Shown here one piece after another: positions 1-8,790 of a DNA stretch of 64,000 nucleotides. Position numbers and translations under genes: made by a program. A model generated the notes under the pieces. The model was not told the origin of the DNA and did not search any database. It saw only the letters and a list, made by a program, of their open reading frames with translations. This DNA is from Mesorhizobium sp. CU3 (GTDB lineage Bacteria > Pseudomonadota > Alphaproteobacteria > Rhizobiales > Rhizobiaceae). The stretch is taken from NCBI RefSeq assembly GCF_006442965.1, contig NZ_VFWX01000006.1, forward strand, positions 186,001 through 250,000. The letters are read 5' to 3'. Within the stretch, counting starts at the first letter, position 1; each line of letters starts with the position of its first letter.

Positions 1-1057
1 CGGTGCGCTCGATCTCCAGCCCCTCGTCGAAATCGATGATGCGCGCCGGCTTGCCGGCGATCCGCATCAGAAGCTCGCGGCATTCGATCATCTTGAGGTC
101 GTTGAAGCCAAGGCCGTGGCCGGGCGCCGGGATGAAGGCGTCGTAGGGCTTGTGGTGCGGCGCCACCAGGATGGTGCGGTAGCCCTGCTCGGTCGGGCGG
201 TCGGCGGTGAGGTAGAGCTGGAATTCGTTCATCCGCTCCTGGTCGTAGAGGATCGAGCCTTTCGACCCAAAAATCTGAATGGCGATGCGGCCCTTGCGGC
301 CCCAGGCCGAGCGGTTGACCAAGAGCGTGCCGGCGACGCCGTTTTCGAGATGCATAAGCACGCTGGCGATGTCGTAGGTTTCCACTGCCCGGCGGCCACC
401 GGAAGCAACCTTGCGGTCGGCATAGGGTTTCACCATGTCGCACATCACACGTGAAACGCGGCCGAACAGCGCCTTGATCAGCGACAACGGATGCACGGCG
501 AAATCGTCGAGTGCGCCATAGCCTGAAGCCGCCTCATGTTTCCAGAAGAACAGAGCTTCGGGATCGGCCATGAAATCCTCATCCATCTCGATGCGGACCA
601 GATTGACGTCGCCGATGATTTTTTCGTCCAGAAGCTGGCCGATGTGGCGGATCGCCGGGTTCTGGATGTAGTTGTAGCCAAGCGCGGCGACCTTGCCGGA
701 TTTTTTCGCCGTCTTTGCCATCGCTTCCGCCTCGGCGAAGCTCGGCGCCATCGGCTTTTCGCACCACAGATGCTTGCCGGCCTCCAGGATGGCGATCGCC
801 ATTTCGGGATGGAACTGGTTGGGCGTCGTCAGCGAAATGACGTCGACTTCGGGATCGTTGACCACCGCGCGCCAGTCGCCGGATGCCTTAGCGAAGCCGA
901 ATTCACCGGCCTTGCGCCTGGCGAGTTCCTCATTCACCTCGCCCAGATGCACCAGTCTCGGCTTTTCGACATCGGGAAAGACGGTGCCGACCGCGTTCCA
1001 GGCGATGGCGTGGCACTTGCCCATGAAGCCCGTGCCGATGAGGCCAACTCCGACCAT
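1..1057 (-). CDS. Gfo/Idh/MocA family oxidoreductase (3' end outside window)
   Basis: NAD(P)-dependent dehydrogenase of the Gfo/Idh/MocA family, probably oxidising an inositol isomer or related polyol in the cytoplasm. The first 352 codons are visible. The protein opens with a Rossmann dinucleotide site (GLIGTGFMG, residues about 5-13), and the family motif EKP follows within CEKPMAP near residue 97. The ATG at 1057 starts directly before that Rossmann fold. The gene is divergent from the RpiR-type regulator at 1191, and the roughly 130-bp gap between them carries inverted repeats, so it probably belongs to the inositol regulon. In rhizobia such a gene beside iolR-iolCDE is often an inositol or inosose dehydrogenase. 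Substrate is not determined by sequence, and the C-terminus lies off the window. Confidence 0.88.
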   Translation of the reverse strand, partial: MVGVGLIGTGFMGKCHAIAWNAVGTVFPDVEKPRLVHLGEVNEELARRKAGEFGFAKASGDWRAVVNDPEVDVISLTTPNQFHPEMAIAILEAGKHLWCEKPMAPSFAEAEAMAKTAKKSGKVAALGYNYIQNPAIRHIGQLLDEKIIGDVNLVRIEMDEDFMADPEALFFWKHEAASGYGALDDFAVHPLSLIKALFGRVSRVMCDMVKPYADRKVASGGRRAVETYDIASVLMHLENGVAGTLLVNRSAWGRKGRIAIQIFGSKGSILYDQERMNEFQLYLTADRPTEQGYRTILVAPHHKPYDAFIPAPGHGLGFNDLKMIECRELLMRIAGKPARIIDFDEGLEIERT

Positions 1058-1086
1058 TTCGATCTCTCCGATACAAGGATTTGATG

Positions 1087-1119
1087 TGGATGAATTAATC
1101 CATTTCGAGAACAAATGGA
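1087..1119. promoter_or_regulatory. Candidate IolR operator: two overlapping inverted repeats
   Basis: Two palindromes overlap in the divergent promoter region. The first is TGGAT-N6-ATCCA (1087-1102). The second is TCCATTT-N7-AAATGGA (1099-1119), with perfect 7-bp arms. The first resembles the GGAA-N6-TTCC element that I recall being reported for IolR in Sinorhizobium meliloti, with one change per half-site. The location between a dehydrogenase and the regulator gene fits control of both and autoregulation. The binding protein is inferred. Confidence 0.5.
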
Positions 1120-1190
1120 ACGTCCAAATCATTTTTTATGGTGTTCTTGCATGAACCGGCTATGATGGGGCAGGAGAGGGGGCAATCAAC

Positions 1191-2057
1191 ATGGGCGCGG
1201 GCGGAGCGACGATGGACGGACTTGTGCCTCGCGATTTCGAGACGCTGCGCGCGACGATCCTGGACAGGCGCGCCAGCCTGCCCAAACGCATCGCGCAGAT
1301 CGCCGCCTATGCGCTGGACAATCCCGACGACATCGCCTTCGGCACGGCGGCAAGCATTGCCGCGTCCGCCGGCGTGCAACCCTCGACGCTGATCCGCTTC
1401 GCCCAGCAGCTCGGCTTCGATGGCTTCACCAGCCTGCAGCAGGTTTTCCGCGAGCGGCTGCGCGAGCGCAACTCCTCCTATGACGAGCGCCTGGCCGCCT
1501 TGCGCGCCAAGGCCGAGGAAGGCGCCGGCCACCGGGCGATCTTCGACGGCTTCGTTGCCGCCGCCAGCACCTCGCTCAACGACATTTCCCGTGCCTTGAA
1601 CGATGGACATTTGGAAGAAGCCGTCTCGCTGCTGGCCAAGGCCGAGACCATCTATGTGCTGGCCAAGCGCCGCTCCTATCCGGTCGCGTCCTACATCGCC
1701 TACGCCTTGGGCAAGCTCAAGATCCGCAACCAGCTGGTGGAATCGGCCGCGGGCCTGAACGCCGAGATCATCGGCTTCGCCACGCCGCGCGACGCCGTCA
1801 TCGCTATCAGCTTCTCTCCTTACGCGCCCGCGACCATCGAGGAGACGCGCGCCATTTCGGAACAGGGCGTGCCGATCGTCGCCATCACCGATAGTTCCTT
1901 CTCGCCGCTCGCCCAGTTCGCCAGGATCTGGTTCGAAGTCGCCGAGGCCGATTTCGGCGGCTTCCGCTCGATTTCGGCCACCATGGCGCTGGCCATGGCG
2001 CTGACCGTCGCCGTCGGCGAAAAGCGTCGCGAAGCCGGCCGCAAGCGCAAGGGCTGA
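1191..2057 (+). CDS. iolR: MurR/RpiR family transcriptional regulator, probable inositol repressor IolR
   Basis: DNA-binding regulator of 288 aa with the RpiR layout: an N-terminal helix-turn-helix (about residues 10-90, including the VQPSTLIRFAQQLGFDGF recognition region) and a C-terminal SIS sugar-phosphate-sensing domain (about 130-265). It is followed by iolC, iolD, iolE and iolB on the same strand. In rhizobia and Salmonella the RpiR-type IolR represses inositol catabolism and is released by a pathway intermediate. The ATG at 1191 has a purine-rich GAGGGGG about 9 nt upstream; an internal ATG at 1212 is the alternative. It is divergent from a Gfo/Idh/MocA dehydrogenase and probably binds the palindromes in that gap. 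The role is inferred from family and position. Confidence 0.88.
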   Translation: MGAGGATMDGLVPRDFETLRATILDRRASLPKRIAQIAAYALDNPDDIAFGTAASIAASAGVQPSTLIRFAQQLGFDGFTSLQQVFRERLRERNSSYDERLAALRAKAEEGAGHRAIFDGFVAAASTSLNDISRALNDGHLEEAVSLLAKAETIYVLAKRRSYPVASYIAYALGKLKIRNQLVESAAGLNAEIIGFATPRDAVIAISFSPYAPATIEETRAISEQGVPIVAITDSSFSPLAQFARIWFEVAEADFGGFRSISATMALAMALTVAVGEKRREAGRKRKG

Positions 2058-2096
2058 AGCCAGCCCAGCGGTCGCTTTTCGACGCGGGAACGCTCA

Positions 2097-2138
2097 TTCC
2101 ATATTGACTACGGATTGGAATTAATATTTCATATTGAC
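2097..2138. promoter_or_regulatory. Candidate IolR operator upstream of iolC, with direct repeats
   Basis: The iolR-iolC gap holds GGAA-N6-TTTC at 2117-2130, one base from the GGAA-N6-TTCC element recalled for rhizobial IolR. It also holds a near-identical 12-bp direct repeat, TTCCATATTGAC (2097-2108) and TTTCATATTGAC (2127-2138), spaced exactly 30 bp. This AT-rich patch stands out from its GC-rich surroundings and is about 75-115 bp upstream of the iolC start, a suitable place for a repressor site and promoter. Confidence 0.5.
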
Positions 2139-2212
2139 GGCGCCACGCTGCCGCTCGCGCGTGCCGCCCAAAACGACGCTGCTCTGCACAACAAGGCCGA
2201 TGGGAGGTTCGA

Positions 2213-4147
2213 ATGGGCGAAGCCGTGGAAGCAAAATATCCGCCGCTCGACGTCATCACGATCGGCCGCGCCTCGGTCGATCTCTACGGCCAGCAGATCG
2301 GCTCGCGGCTGGAGGATATCACCTCTTTCGCCAAGTCGGTCGGCGGCTGCCCGGCCAATATTTCCGTCGGCACGGCACGGCTCGGCCTGCGGTCGGCGCT
2401 GCTGACGCGCGTCGGCGACGAGCAGATGGGCCGTTTCATCCGCGAGCAGCTTCGGCGCGAAGGCGTCTCGGTCGATGGTTTGAAGACCGACAAGGAGCGG
2501 CTGACGGCGCTGGTGCTGCTCTCGGTCGAGAGCGAAGGCGTCTCGCCGATGATCTTCTACCGCTCCGACTGCGCCGACATGGCGCTGGCTGAAGAGGATA
2601 TCGACGAGGCCTTCATCGCTTCGGCGCGCTCCGTCGTCGTCACCGGCACGCATTTTTCCCGTCCCAACTCCGATGCCGCGCAGCGCAAGGCGATCCGCCT
2701 GATGAAAGCCCGGGGCGGCAAGGTTGTCTTCGACATCGACTACCGCCCGAACCTCTGGGGCCTCGCTGGCCATGCCGAGGGTTTCGAGCGCTACGTGAAG
2801 TCCGACCGCGTCTCGGCGCAGCTGAAGACCGTGCTGCCGGATTGCGATCTCATCGTCGGCACCGAGGAAGAGATCATGATCGCCTCGGGCGCCGACGACT
2901 GCCTGAGCGCGCTGAAGACGATCCGCTCGCTGTCCTCGGCCACCATCGTGCTGAAGCGCGGTGCCATGGGCTGCATCGTCTATGACGGCCCGATCAGCGA
3001 CGATCTCGAGGATGGCGTCGTCGGCAAGGGTTTTCCGATCGAGGTCTATAATGTGCTCGGCGCCGGCGACGCCTTCATGTCCGGCTTCCTGCGCGGCTGG
3101 CTCGGCGGTGAGAGCTTCGCCACCGCCGCCACCTGGGCCAATGCCTGCGGCGCCTTCGCCGTGTCACGCCTGCTCTGCGCGCCGGAATATCCGACCTTCG
3201 AGGAGCTGCAGTTCTTCCTCAAGCACGGCAGCAAGCATCTGGCGCTGCGCAAGGACGAGGCGATCAATCACATCCATTGGGCGACGACGCGCCGCCGCGA
3301 CATTCCCTCGCTGATGGCGCTCGCTTGCGACCACCGCATTCAGCTCGAGGATGTCGCCGCCAAGGCCGGCGCCGATGTCTCGCGCATCGAGGATTTCAAG
3401 GTGCTGACGGTCAAGGCTGCGGCGAAGGTCGCCGCCGGCCGCGACGGCTACGGCATGCTGATCGACGAGAAATATGGCCGCGACGCGATGTTCGAATTCG
3501 CCCGCCATCCCTTCGCCTGGCTCGGCCGCCCGGTCGAATTGCCGGGGTCGCGGCCGCTGCGCTTCGAATTCTCGCAGGATATCGGCTCGCAGCTCACTGA
3601 ATGGCCGGTCGACCACTGCATCAAGTGCCTGTGCTTCTACCATCCGGACGACCCCGAGGCGTTGAAAGTCGAGCAGCAGCAGAAGATCAGGGCTCTGTTC
3701 GAAGCGGCGCGAAAAGTCGGCCGCGAATTGCTGGTCGAGATCATCGCCGGCAAGCATGGCAAGCTCGAAGATACCACCATCCCGCGCGCGCTGGAGGAAC
3801 TCTATGCACTGGGCATCAAGCCCGACTGGTGGAAGCTCGAGCCGCAGGCCTCGGCAGGCGCCTGGGCGAAGATCGAACAGGTGATCGTCAAGAACGACCC
3901 ATGGTGCCGCGGCGTCGTGCTGCTCGGGCTGGAGGCGCCGCAGGACGAGCTGGTCGCGGCCTTCGCCGCAACCGCCAAGGCGCCGATCGTGAAAGGCTTT
4001 GCCGTCGGTCGCACCATCTTCATCAACGCCGCCGAACAATGGCTGGCCGGCAAGATGTCGGATGACGAGGCTGTCGCCGACATGGCGTCGCGCTTCGAAC
4101 AGTTGACCGAAGCGTGGCTTGCCGCGCGCGGCCGCAAGGCAGCATAA
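2213..4147 (+). CDS. iolC: 5-dehydro-2-deoxygluconokinase fused to DUF2090 (bifunctional IolC)
   Basis: Inositol catabolism enzyme of 644 aa. The N-terminal PfkB-type sugar kinase (about residues 10-325) phosphorylates 5-dehydro-2-deoxygluconate. It shows the substrate-site region GGCPANISVGTARLG near residue 44 and the anion-hole/catalytic motif GAGDAF at residues 283-288 (Asp286 the likely base). The C-terminal half (about 340-640) is a DUF2090 domain, which in proteobacteria is fused to IolC and annotated as 5-dehydro-2-deoxyphosphogluconate aldolase. The single polypeptide would then cover both IolC and IolJ steps, ending in DHAP and malonate semialdehyde. GGGAGG lies 5 nt upstream of the ATG. 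It is followed after 36 bp by iolD. Confidence 0.95.
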   Translation: MGEAVEAKYPPLDVITIGRASVDLYGQQIGSRLEDITSFAKSVGGCPANISVGTARLGLRSALLTRVGDEQMGRFIREQLRREGVSVDGLKTDKERLTALVLLSVESEGVSPMIFYRSDCADMALAEEDIDEAFIASARSVVVTGTHFSRPNSDAAQRKAIRLMKARGGKVVFDIDYRPNLWGLAGHAEGFERYVKSDRVSAQLKTVLPDCDLIVGTEEEIMIASGADDCLSALKTIRSLSSATIVLKRGAMGCIVYDGPISDDLEDGVVGKGFPIEVYNVLGAGDAFMSGFLRGWLGGESFATAATWANACGAFAVSRLLCAPEYPTFEELQFFLKHGSKHLALRKDEAINHIHWATTRRRDIPSLMALACDHRIQLEDVAAKAGADVSRIEDFKVLTVKAAAKVAAGRDGYGMLIDEKYGRDAMFEFARHPFAWLGRPVELPGSRPLRFEFSQDIGSQLTEWPVDHCIKCLCFYHPDDPEALKVEQQQKIRALFEAARKVGRELLVEIIAGKHGKLEDTTIPRALEELYALGIKPDWWKLEPQASAGAWAKIEQVIVKNDPWCRGVVLLGLEAPQDELVAAFAATAKAPIVKGFAVGRTIFINAAEQWLAGKMSDDEAVADMASRFEQLTEAWLAARGRKAA

Positions 4148-4183
4148 GAAAACGGCGCCAACAAAAGCCGGAGGAAACGACAA

Positions 4184-6028
4184 ATGAGCAAGACCGTTCG
4201 CCTGACGATGGCGCAGGCTGTGACCCGCTTCCTTAGCCGCCAGATGACCGAGATCGACGGCAAGAAGGTTCAGATCTTCGGCGGCGTCTGGGCGATCTTC
4301 GGCCATGGCAACGTCGCCGGCATCGGCGAGGCGCTCTACCAGGTCCGCGACGAATTGCCGACCTTCCGCGCTCATAACGAGCAGGCGATGGCGCATGCGG
4401 CGATCGCCTATGCCAAGGCGAATTTCCGCCGCCGCTTCATGGCCGCCACCACCTCGATCGGCCCCGGCGCGCTGAACATGGTGACGGCGGCTGCCCTTGC
4501 CCATGTCAACCGGCTGCCCGTGCTGCTCCTGCCCGGCGACGTCTTCGCCAACCGCTTGCCAGACCCGGTGCTGCAGCAGGCCGAGGATTTCTCCGACGGC
4601 ACGGCGAGCGTCAACGACTGCTTCCGGCCGGTGTCGCGCTATTTCGACCGCATCACCCGTCCCGAGCAGATCATTCCGGCGCTCAACCGCGCCATGCAGG
4701 TGCTGACCGACCCGGCCGAATGCGGCCCGGTGACGCTGTCGCTCTGCCAGGACGTGCAGGCCGAAGCCTATGATTATCCGGAAAGCCTGTTCGCCGAGCG
4801 CGTCTGGGTGCCGCGCCGGCTGCGCCCGGACCGCAACGAACTGGCGGCCGCGGTCGCCGCGCTGAAGGGCGCCAAGAAGCCGCTGGTGATCGCGGGCGGC
4901 GGCGTCCTCTATTCGCAGGCTTCCGGCGAACTGGCAAAGCTGGTGCAGGGCGCCGGCATTCCCGTCTGCGAGACGCAGGGCGGCAAATCCTCGCTGCCCG
5001 ACGATCATCCGCTCAACATGGCGGCTGTCGGCGTCACCGGCACGTCGGCCGCCAACCGGCTGGCCGAGGAGGCCGATGTCGTGCTTGCCGTCGGCACGCG
5101 GCTGCAGGATTTCACCACCGGCTCCTGGGCGCTGTTCAAGAATGCCGGCCGCACCATCATCGGCTTGAACAGCCAGGTCTTCGACGCCGGCAAGCACTGG
5201 GCGCTGCCGCTGGTCGCCGATGCGGCCGAAGGGCTTTCCGAACTGGCCGCCGCGCTGAAAGGCTGGAAGGCGCCAAGCGCCTGGACCGATAATGCCTTGA
5301 AGGGCAAGAAGGATTGGCAGGCCGCCGCCGCCAAGGTGACGGCCTCGACCAATGCCGCCTATCCGTCGGACGCGCAGGTCATTGGCGCCGTGCAGCGCGC
5401 CATGGGCTCGGGCGTCACGCTGCTGCATGCCGCCGGCGGTCTTCCCGGCGAATTGCACAAGCTCTGGCAGGCCGGCGCGCCCGGTTCTTATCACGCCGAA
5501 TACGGATTCTCGACCATGGGCTACGAGATCGCCGGCGGTCTTGGCGCCAAGATGGCCAAGCCCGATCAGGAGGTCGTCGTGATGATCGGCGACGGCTCCT
5601 ACCTGATGCTCAATTCCGAGATCGCAACCTCGGTGATGCTTGGCCTGAAGCTCACCATCGTGCTGCTCGACAACCGCGGCTATGGCTGCATCAACCGGCT
5701 GCAGATGGCGACCGGCGGCGCCAACTTCAACAATCTCTTGAAGGACTCGCGCCACGAGGTGCTGCCCGACGTCGACTTCGCCGCCCATGCGGCGAGCCTC
5801 GGCGCCGTGGCCGAGAAGGTGGCCTCGATCGCCGAACTGGAGACGGCGCTCGCCAAGGCGAAGAGCAACGACAAGACGACGGTGCTGGTCATCGACACCG
5901 ATCCGCTGGTCTCGACCGAGGCCGGCGGCCATTGGTGGGATGTCGCGGTGCCGGAAGTCTCGGCGCGGCGAGAGGTCAATGCCGCGCGCAAGAAATACGA
6001 GGAAGCCGTGGGCGGCCGCCAAGGCTGA
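4184..6028 (+). CDS. iolD: 3D-(3,5/4)-trihydroxycyclohexane-1,2-dione hydrolase (IolD)
   Basis: Thiamine-diphosphate enzyme of 614 aa that opens the ring of trihydroxycyclohexane-1,2-dione, the IolE product, to give 5-deoxy-glucuronate. It has the three-domain plan of ThDP enzymes: the N-terminal PYR domain with the cofactor-activating glutamate (Glu66 in HNEQAMAHAA), a central domain, and the C-terminal PP domain with the metal/ThDP motif starting at GDGS (Gly469-Asp470). GGAGGA lies about 8 nt before the ATG. It sits between iolC and iolE in the expected order, so the assignment is firm. Confidence 0.96.
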   Translation: MSKTVRLTMAQAVTRFLSRQMTEIDGKKVQIFGGVWAIFGHGNVAGIGEALYQVRDELPTFRAHNEQAMAHAAIAYAKANFRRRFMAATTSIGPGALNMVTAAALAHVNRLPVLLLPGDVFANRLPDPVLQQAEDFSDGTASVNDCFRPVSRYFDRITRPEQIIPALNRAMQVLTDPAECGPVTLSLCQDVQAEAYDYPESLFAERVWVPRRLRPDRNELAAAVAALKGAKKPLVIAGGGVLYSQASGELAKLVQGAGIPVCETQGGKSSLPDDHPLNMAAVGVTGTSAANRLAEEADVVLAVGTRLQDFTTGSWALFKNAGRTIIGLNSQVFDAGKHWALPLVADAAEGLSELAAALKGWKAPSAWTDNALKGKKDWQAAAAKVTASTNAAYPSDAQVIGAVQRAMGSGVTLLHAAGGLPGELHKLWQAGAPGSYHAEYGFSTMGYEIAGGLGAKMAKPDQEVVVMIGDGSYLMLNSEIATSVMLGLKLTIVLLDNRGYGCINRLQMATGGANFNNLLKDSRHEVLPDVDFAAHAASLGAVAEKVASIAELETALAKAKSNDKTTVLVIDTDPLVSTEAGGHWWDVAVPEVSARREVNAARKKYEEAVGGRQG

Positions 6029-6072
6029 TCCGACGCTGATCCGGCGCAACGAATCGATAGTGGAGTGAAGAC

Positions 6073-6987
6073 TTGAAAGCCAAACTGGGCATGTCCCCCA
6101 TCGCGTGGTGGAACGATGATCTCGTGGAACTGAGCGATGACGTGTCGCTGGAGGAATGCCTGCGCCAGTCGCGTTCGGCCGGCTTCACCGGCATGGAGAA
6201 AGGCCGCCGCTTCCCCGAAGATCCGAAGGCGATGCTGCCGATCCTGAAGGCCGCCGACGTCACGCTCTGCGGCGGCTGGTTCTCGGGCACGTTGGTCAAA
6301 GAGGACCTCGCCACGAACAAGGACCGCATCCAGCCGATGATCGAGCTGTTCAAGGCGGTCGACGCGCCCTGCATCGTCTATGGCGAGGTCGGCCGTTCGA
6401 TCCAGGGCGACCGCTCCAAGCCGCTCGCCACCAAGCCGAAGCTGACCGGCGACGAGATGAAGGCCTATGGCCGCCGCGTCACCGAATTCGGCGAATGGTG
6501 CGCGGAACAGGGCATGCCGCTCTCCTACCACCACCATATGGCGGCGGTGGTCGAGACCGAGCCGGAGCTCGATTCCTTCATGCACCATTCCGGCGAAGGC
6601 ATTCCGCTTCTTCTCGATGCCGGCCATCTTGCCTTTGCCGGCGGCGATGTGCTGCGCGCCATCGATAACCACCACAAGCGCATCAACCATGTCCATGTGA
6701 AGGATGTGCGCATGGGCGTCATCGACGGGCTCGACCGCTCAAAACAGTCCTTCCTCGATGCCGTGGCGCTCGGGGCCTTCACCGTGCCGGGCGACGGCTC
6801 GCTCGATTTCGGCGCCATCGTCCAGCGTTTCGCCGATTATGGCTACGAGGGCTGGTTCGTCGTCGAGGCCGAGCAGGATCCGAAAAAGAACCCGCCGCTG
6901 AAGATGGCTCAGGTCGGCCACAAGGAGCTGATGCGGGTGATGACGGCCGCCGGCTACACGGTCGAGACGCAAGGGTTCCCGGCCTGA
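6073..6987 (+). CDS. iolE: myo-inosose-2 dehydratase (IolE)
   Basis: TIM-barrel enzyme of 304 aa of the xylose-isomerase-like superfamily that dehydrates 2-keto-myo-inositol. Metal-binding and barrel motifs typical of the family are visible: YHHHMAAVVE, LLLDAGHLAFAGGD, HVHVKDVR and the C-terminal VVEAEQDP. The start is a TTG at 6073 with GGAGTGA a few bases upstream; an ATG at 6091 is possible but has no better ribosome site and would trim the conserved N-terminus. It follows iolD after 44 bp. A paralogue lies at 35010-35921 in this window. Confidence 0.94.
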   Translation: MKAKLGMSPIAWWNDDLVELSDDVSLEECLRQSRSAGFTGMEKGRRFPEDPKAMLPILKAADVTLCGGWFSGTLVKEDLATNKDRIQPMIELFKAVDAPCIVYGEVGRSIQGDRSKPLATKPKLTGDEMKAYGRRVTEFGEWCAEQGMPLSYHHHMAAVVETEPELDSFMHHSGEGIPLLLDAGHLAFAGGDVLRAIDNHHKRINHVHVKDVRMGVIDGLDRSKQSFLDAVALGAFTVPGDGSLDFGAIVQRFADYGYEGWFVVEAEQDPKKNPPLKMAQVGHKELMRVMTAAGYTVETQGFPA

Positions 6988-7021
6988 GCGGTGGATTAGT
7001 CGTGGCGCCCGGTTTATCTCA

Positions 7022-7130
7022 CGCGCTTAATGCATGTCGCCCAAAAGTGATCTCGGTTTTGGGAGAACGACATGCATAAAAACAAGGACCTAAAGCGCGT
7101 CGCCTGACTCCGTTTCAACGCGACGCGCGT
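7022..7130. repeat. RIME-like intergenic palindromic element, copy 1
   Basis: Two consecutive hairpins. The first has ATGCATGTCG (7030-7039) pairing with CGACATGCAT (7068-7077), with an inner CCCAAAA/TTTTGGG stem. The second has GCGCGTCGC (7095-7103) pairing with GCGACGCGC (7120-7128). The two-palindrome architecture resembles rhizobial intergenic mosaic elements. A degenerate second copy is at 8676-8776. It lies in the iolE-DUF3329 gap. Confidence 0.8.
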
Positions 7131-7152
7131 TAGGCAACTCACGGATGGCGCG

Positions 7153-7362
7153 ATGAAAGACCACGAGCACCCCTTCTTCAAGCCGCTGTGGCGGCGCATC
7201 GCCATCGTTGCCGTCTGCCTGATCTGGTCGGTGATCGAGTTCGCTTCCGGCACGCCGTTCTGGGGCGTCATCGCGCTCGGCTTCGCCGGTTATGCGGTGT
7301 GGCAGTTTTTCTATCTCTACAAGCCGGCCGAGGAGAAGCCCCCGGTCGAGCCTAAGGAATGA
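7153..7362 (+). CDS. DUF3329-type small membrane protein
   Basis: Protein of 69 aa with a charged N-terminus (MKDHEHPFFKPLWRR), two hydrophobic helices (about residues 16-32 and 36-53) and a Pro/Glu-rich acidic tail. The pattern matches DUF3329 proteins of Rhizobiales, which are of unknown function and inner-membrane. It is embedded between iolE and iolB on the same strand, but is separated from each by a palindromic repeat, so cotranscription is uncertain. No catalytic motif is visible. Confidence 0.8.
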   Translation: MKDHEHPFFKPLWRRIAIVAVCLIWSVIEFASGTPFWGVIALGFAGYAVWQFFYLYKPAEEKPPVEPKE

Positions 7363-7450
7363 ACGGTCGATGGGGCGGAGGTCCTTACTGTTCGGATGTT
7401 GCTTGCGCAGAGGATCGCAAGCGTCGGCGGCTAGCCGCAACGCCTCTCGC

Positions 7451-7636
7451 TTCGTCATCCTAGGGCGGAGCAAGGAGCGTAGCGACGCGGCGCAGACCCT
7501 AGGATCCATGCCATGGCTTCGACGTGTTGCAACGGTGCAGAATTCCGCTCCGCTGAGCCCTTCGACTGAGGTAACGGCATGGATCCTAGGGTCTTCGCAA
7601 CGGAGCTTCGCTCCTGCTCCGCCCTAGGATGACGAA
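7451..7636. repeat. About 185-bp imperfect palindromic intergenic repeat, copy 1
   Basis: The ends are perfect inverted repeats (TTCGTCATCCTAGGGC at 7451-7466 and its complement at 7621-7636). Pairing continues inward through GGAGCA-type sequence and around GGATCCATGCC. The same family recurs at 11302-11481 and 52823-53006, and as an internally deleted copy at 47086-47147. It fills most of the 371-bp gap between the DUF3329 gene and iolB; no coding sequence is seen there. Confidence 0.85.
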
Positions 7637-7733
7637 GTGACGGGCCTTTCGGCCAATCTCGAAGGTCCGCGACCTCCAGTAAACGGCACTCTCGAGTCCG
7701 CCCGCTTGAGCCAATGGAATAGGAGAGACAAAA

Positions 7734-8546
7734 ATGTCGAAACTGCTCGTCAAGGCCGACAAGGGCCATGGCCACGTTGCTCACGTCACCCCGCAGAGCG
7801 CCGGCTGGACCTATGTCGGTTTCGATCTGCATCGGCTCAAAGCAGGCGCGACGGCGTCGGGCAAGAGCGGCGACCGCGAGGTCTGCCTGGTCTTCGTCAC
7901 CGGCAAGGGCAAGGCGTCCGCCGGCGGCCAGGATCTCGGCCTGCTCGGCGGGCGCATGACGCCCTTCGAAGGCAAGCCCTGGTCGGTCTATGTGCCGCAA
8001 GGCGCCGACTGGTCGGTGACGGCCGATACCGAGCTGGAGCTTGCCGTCTGTTCCGCACCCGGTCTGGGTGGCGGCCTGCCGGTTCGCGTCATCGGCCCCG
8101 ACGATCTCGGCCAGGAGGTACGTGGCAAGGGCACCAACACGCGCTACGTCACCAACATCCTGCCCGAGGGCAAGCCGGCGGATTCGCTGCTGGTGGTCGA
8201 GGTCATCACGCCGGGCGGCCACACCTCCAGCTACCCGCCGCACAAGCACGACCAGGACAATCTGCCGGCGGAATCCTATCTGGAGGAGACCTATTACCAC
8301 CGCCTCAACCCGCCGCAGGGTTTTGCCTTCCAGCGAGTCTATACCGACGCCGATCGCAACGGGGTGCGCGAGCTGGACGAGGCGATGGCGATCGAGGATG
8401 GCGACGTCGTGCTGGTGCCGAAGGGCTATCACCCTTGCGCCGCCTGCCACGGCTACGATCTCTATTATCTCAACGTCATGGCCGGACCGAAGCGGACGTG
8501 GAAATTCCACAACGCCGCCGAGCATGAGTGGCTGATGAAGGCTTGA
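7734..8546 (+). CDS. iolB: 5-deoxy-glucuronate isomerase (IolB)
   Basis: Cupin-fold isomerase of 270 aa that converts 5-deoxy-glucuronate to 5-dehydro-2-deoxygluconate, the IolC substrate. The conserved metal-binding segment is visible as YPPHKHD...YLEETYYH (about residues 165-190), with the C-terminal VPKGYHPCAACHGYDLYYLNVMAGP characteristic of IolB. AGGAGA lies 7 nt before the ATG. It is downstream of iolE with the DUF3329 gene and a palindromic repeat in between. Together with iolC, iolD and iolE it completes the middle of the pathway; iolA and a myo-inositol dehydrogenase assigned with certainty are not in the window. Confidence 0.95.
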   Translation: MSKLLVKADKGHGHVAHVTPQSAGWTYVGFDLHRLKAGATASGKSGDREVCLVFVTGKGKASAGGQDLGLLGGRMTPFEGKPWSVYVPQGADWSVTADTELELAVCSAPGLGGGLPVRVIGPDDLGQEVRGKGTNTRYVTNILPEGKPADSLLVVEVITPGGHTSSYPPHKHDQDNLPAESYLEETYYHRLNPPQGFAFQRVYTDADRNGVRELDEAMAIEDGDVVLVPKGYHPCAACHGYDLYYLNVMAGPKRTWKFHNAAEHEWLMKA

Positions 8547-8675
8547 GCGTCCGAACGACATTGACGTTGGTCCAGCCCGGAAAAATCGTCGGCTAAGCAC
8601 TCCGAGGCTGGACTTGCCTTCGAAAACCCATGAAAGCTTCGTCAATCCGTCATGGAAATCACCTATGGCAGCGGG

Positions 8676-8776
8676 TCTGACACATGTCGCCGCAAACGCT
8701 CCGGCGTTTTTGGGACACGACTTGTCAGAAACCAGGACTTGAAGCGCGTCGCATGAACTTCCGGCGCGGCGCGCTT
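8676..8776. repeat. RIME-like intergenic palindromic element, copy 2 (degenerate)
   Basis: It resembles the 7022-7130 element: an outer stem TCTGACA...TGTCAGA with ATGTCG/CGAC, then AAGCGCGTCGC followed by a mismatched GCGGCGCGC arm. It ends about 14 bp before the start codon of the next gene, so its second stem lies next to that gene's ribosome-binding site. Confidence 0.7.
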
Positions 8777-8790
8777 GACGAGGAAGACGC

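Noticed and set aside
3164..6049. A very long open frame on the minus strand (over 900 codons) across iolC and iolD
   Set aside because: It mirrors the codon structure of the plus-strand genes in GC-rich DNA, has no family motifs, and spans two well-recognised genes.
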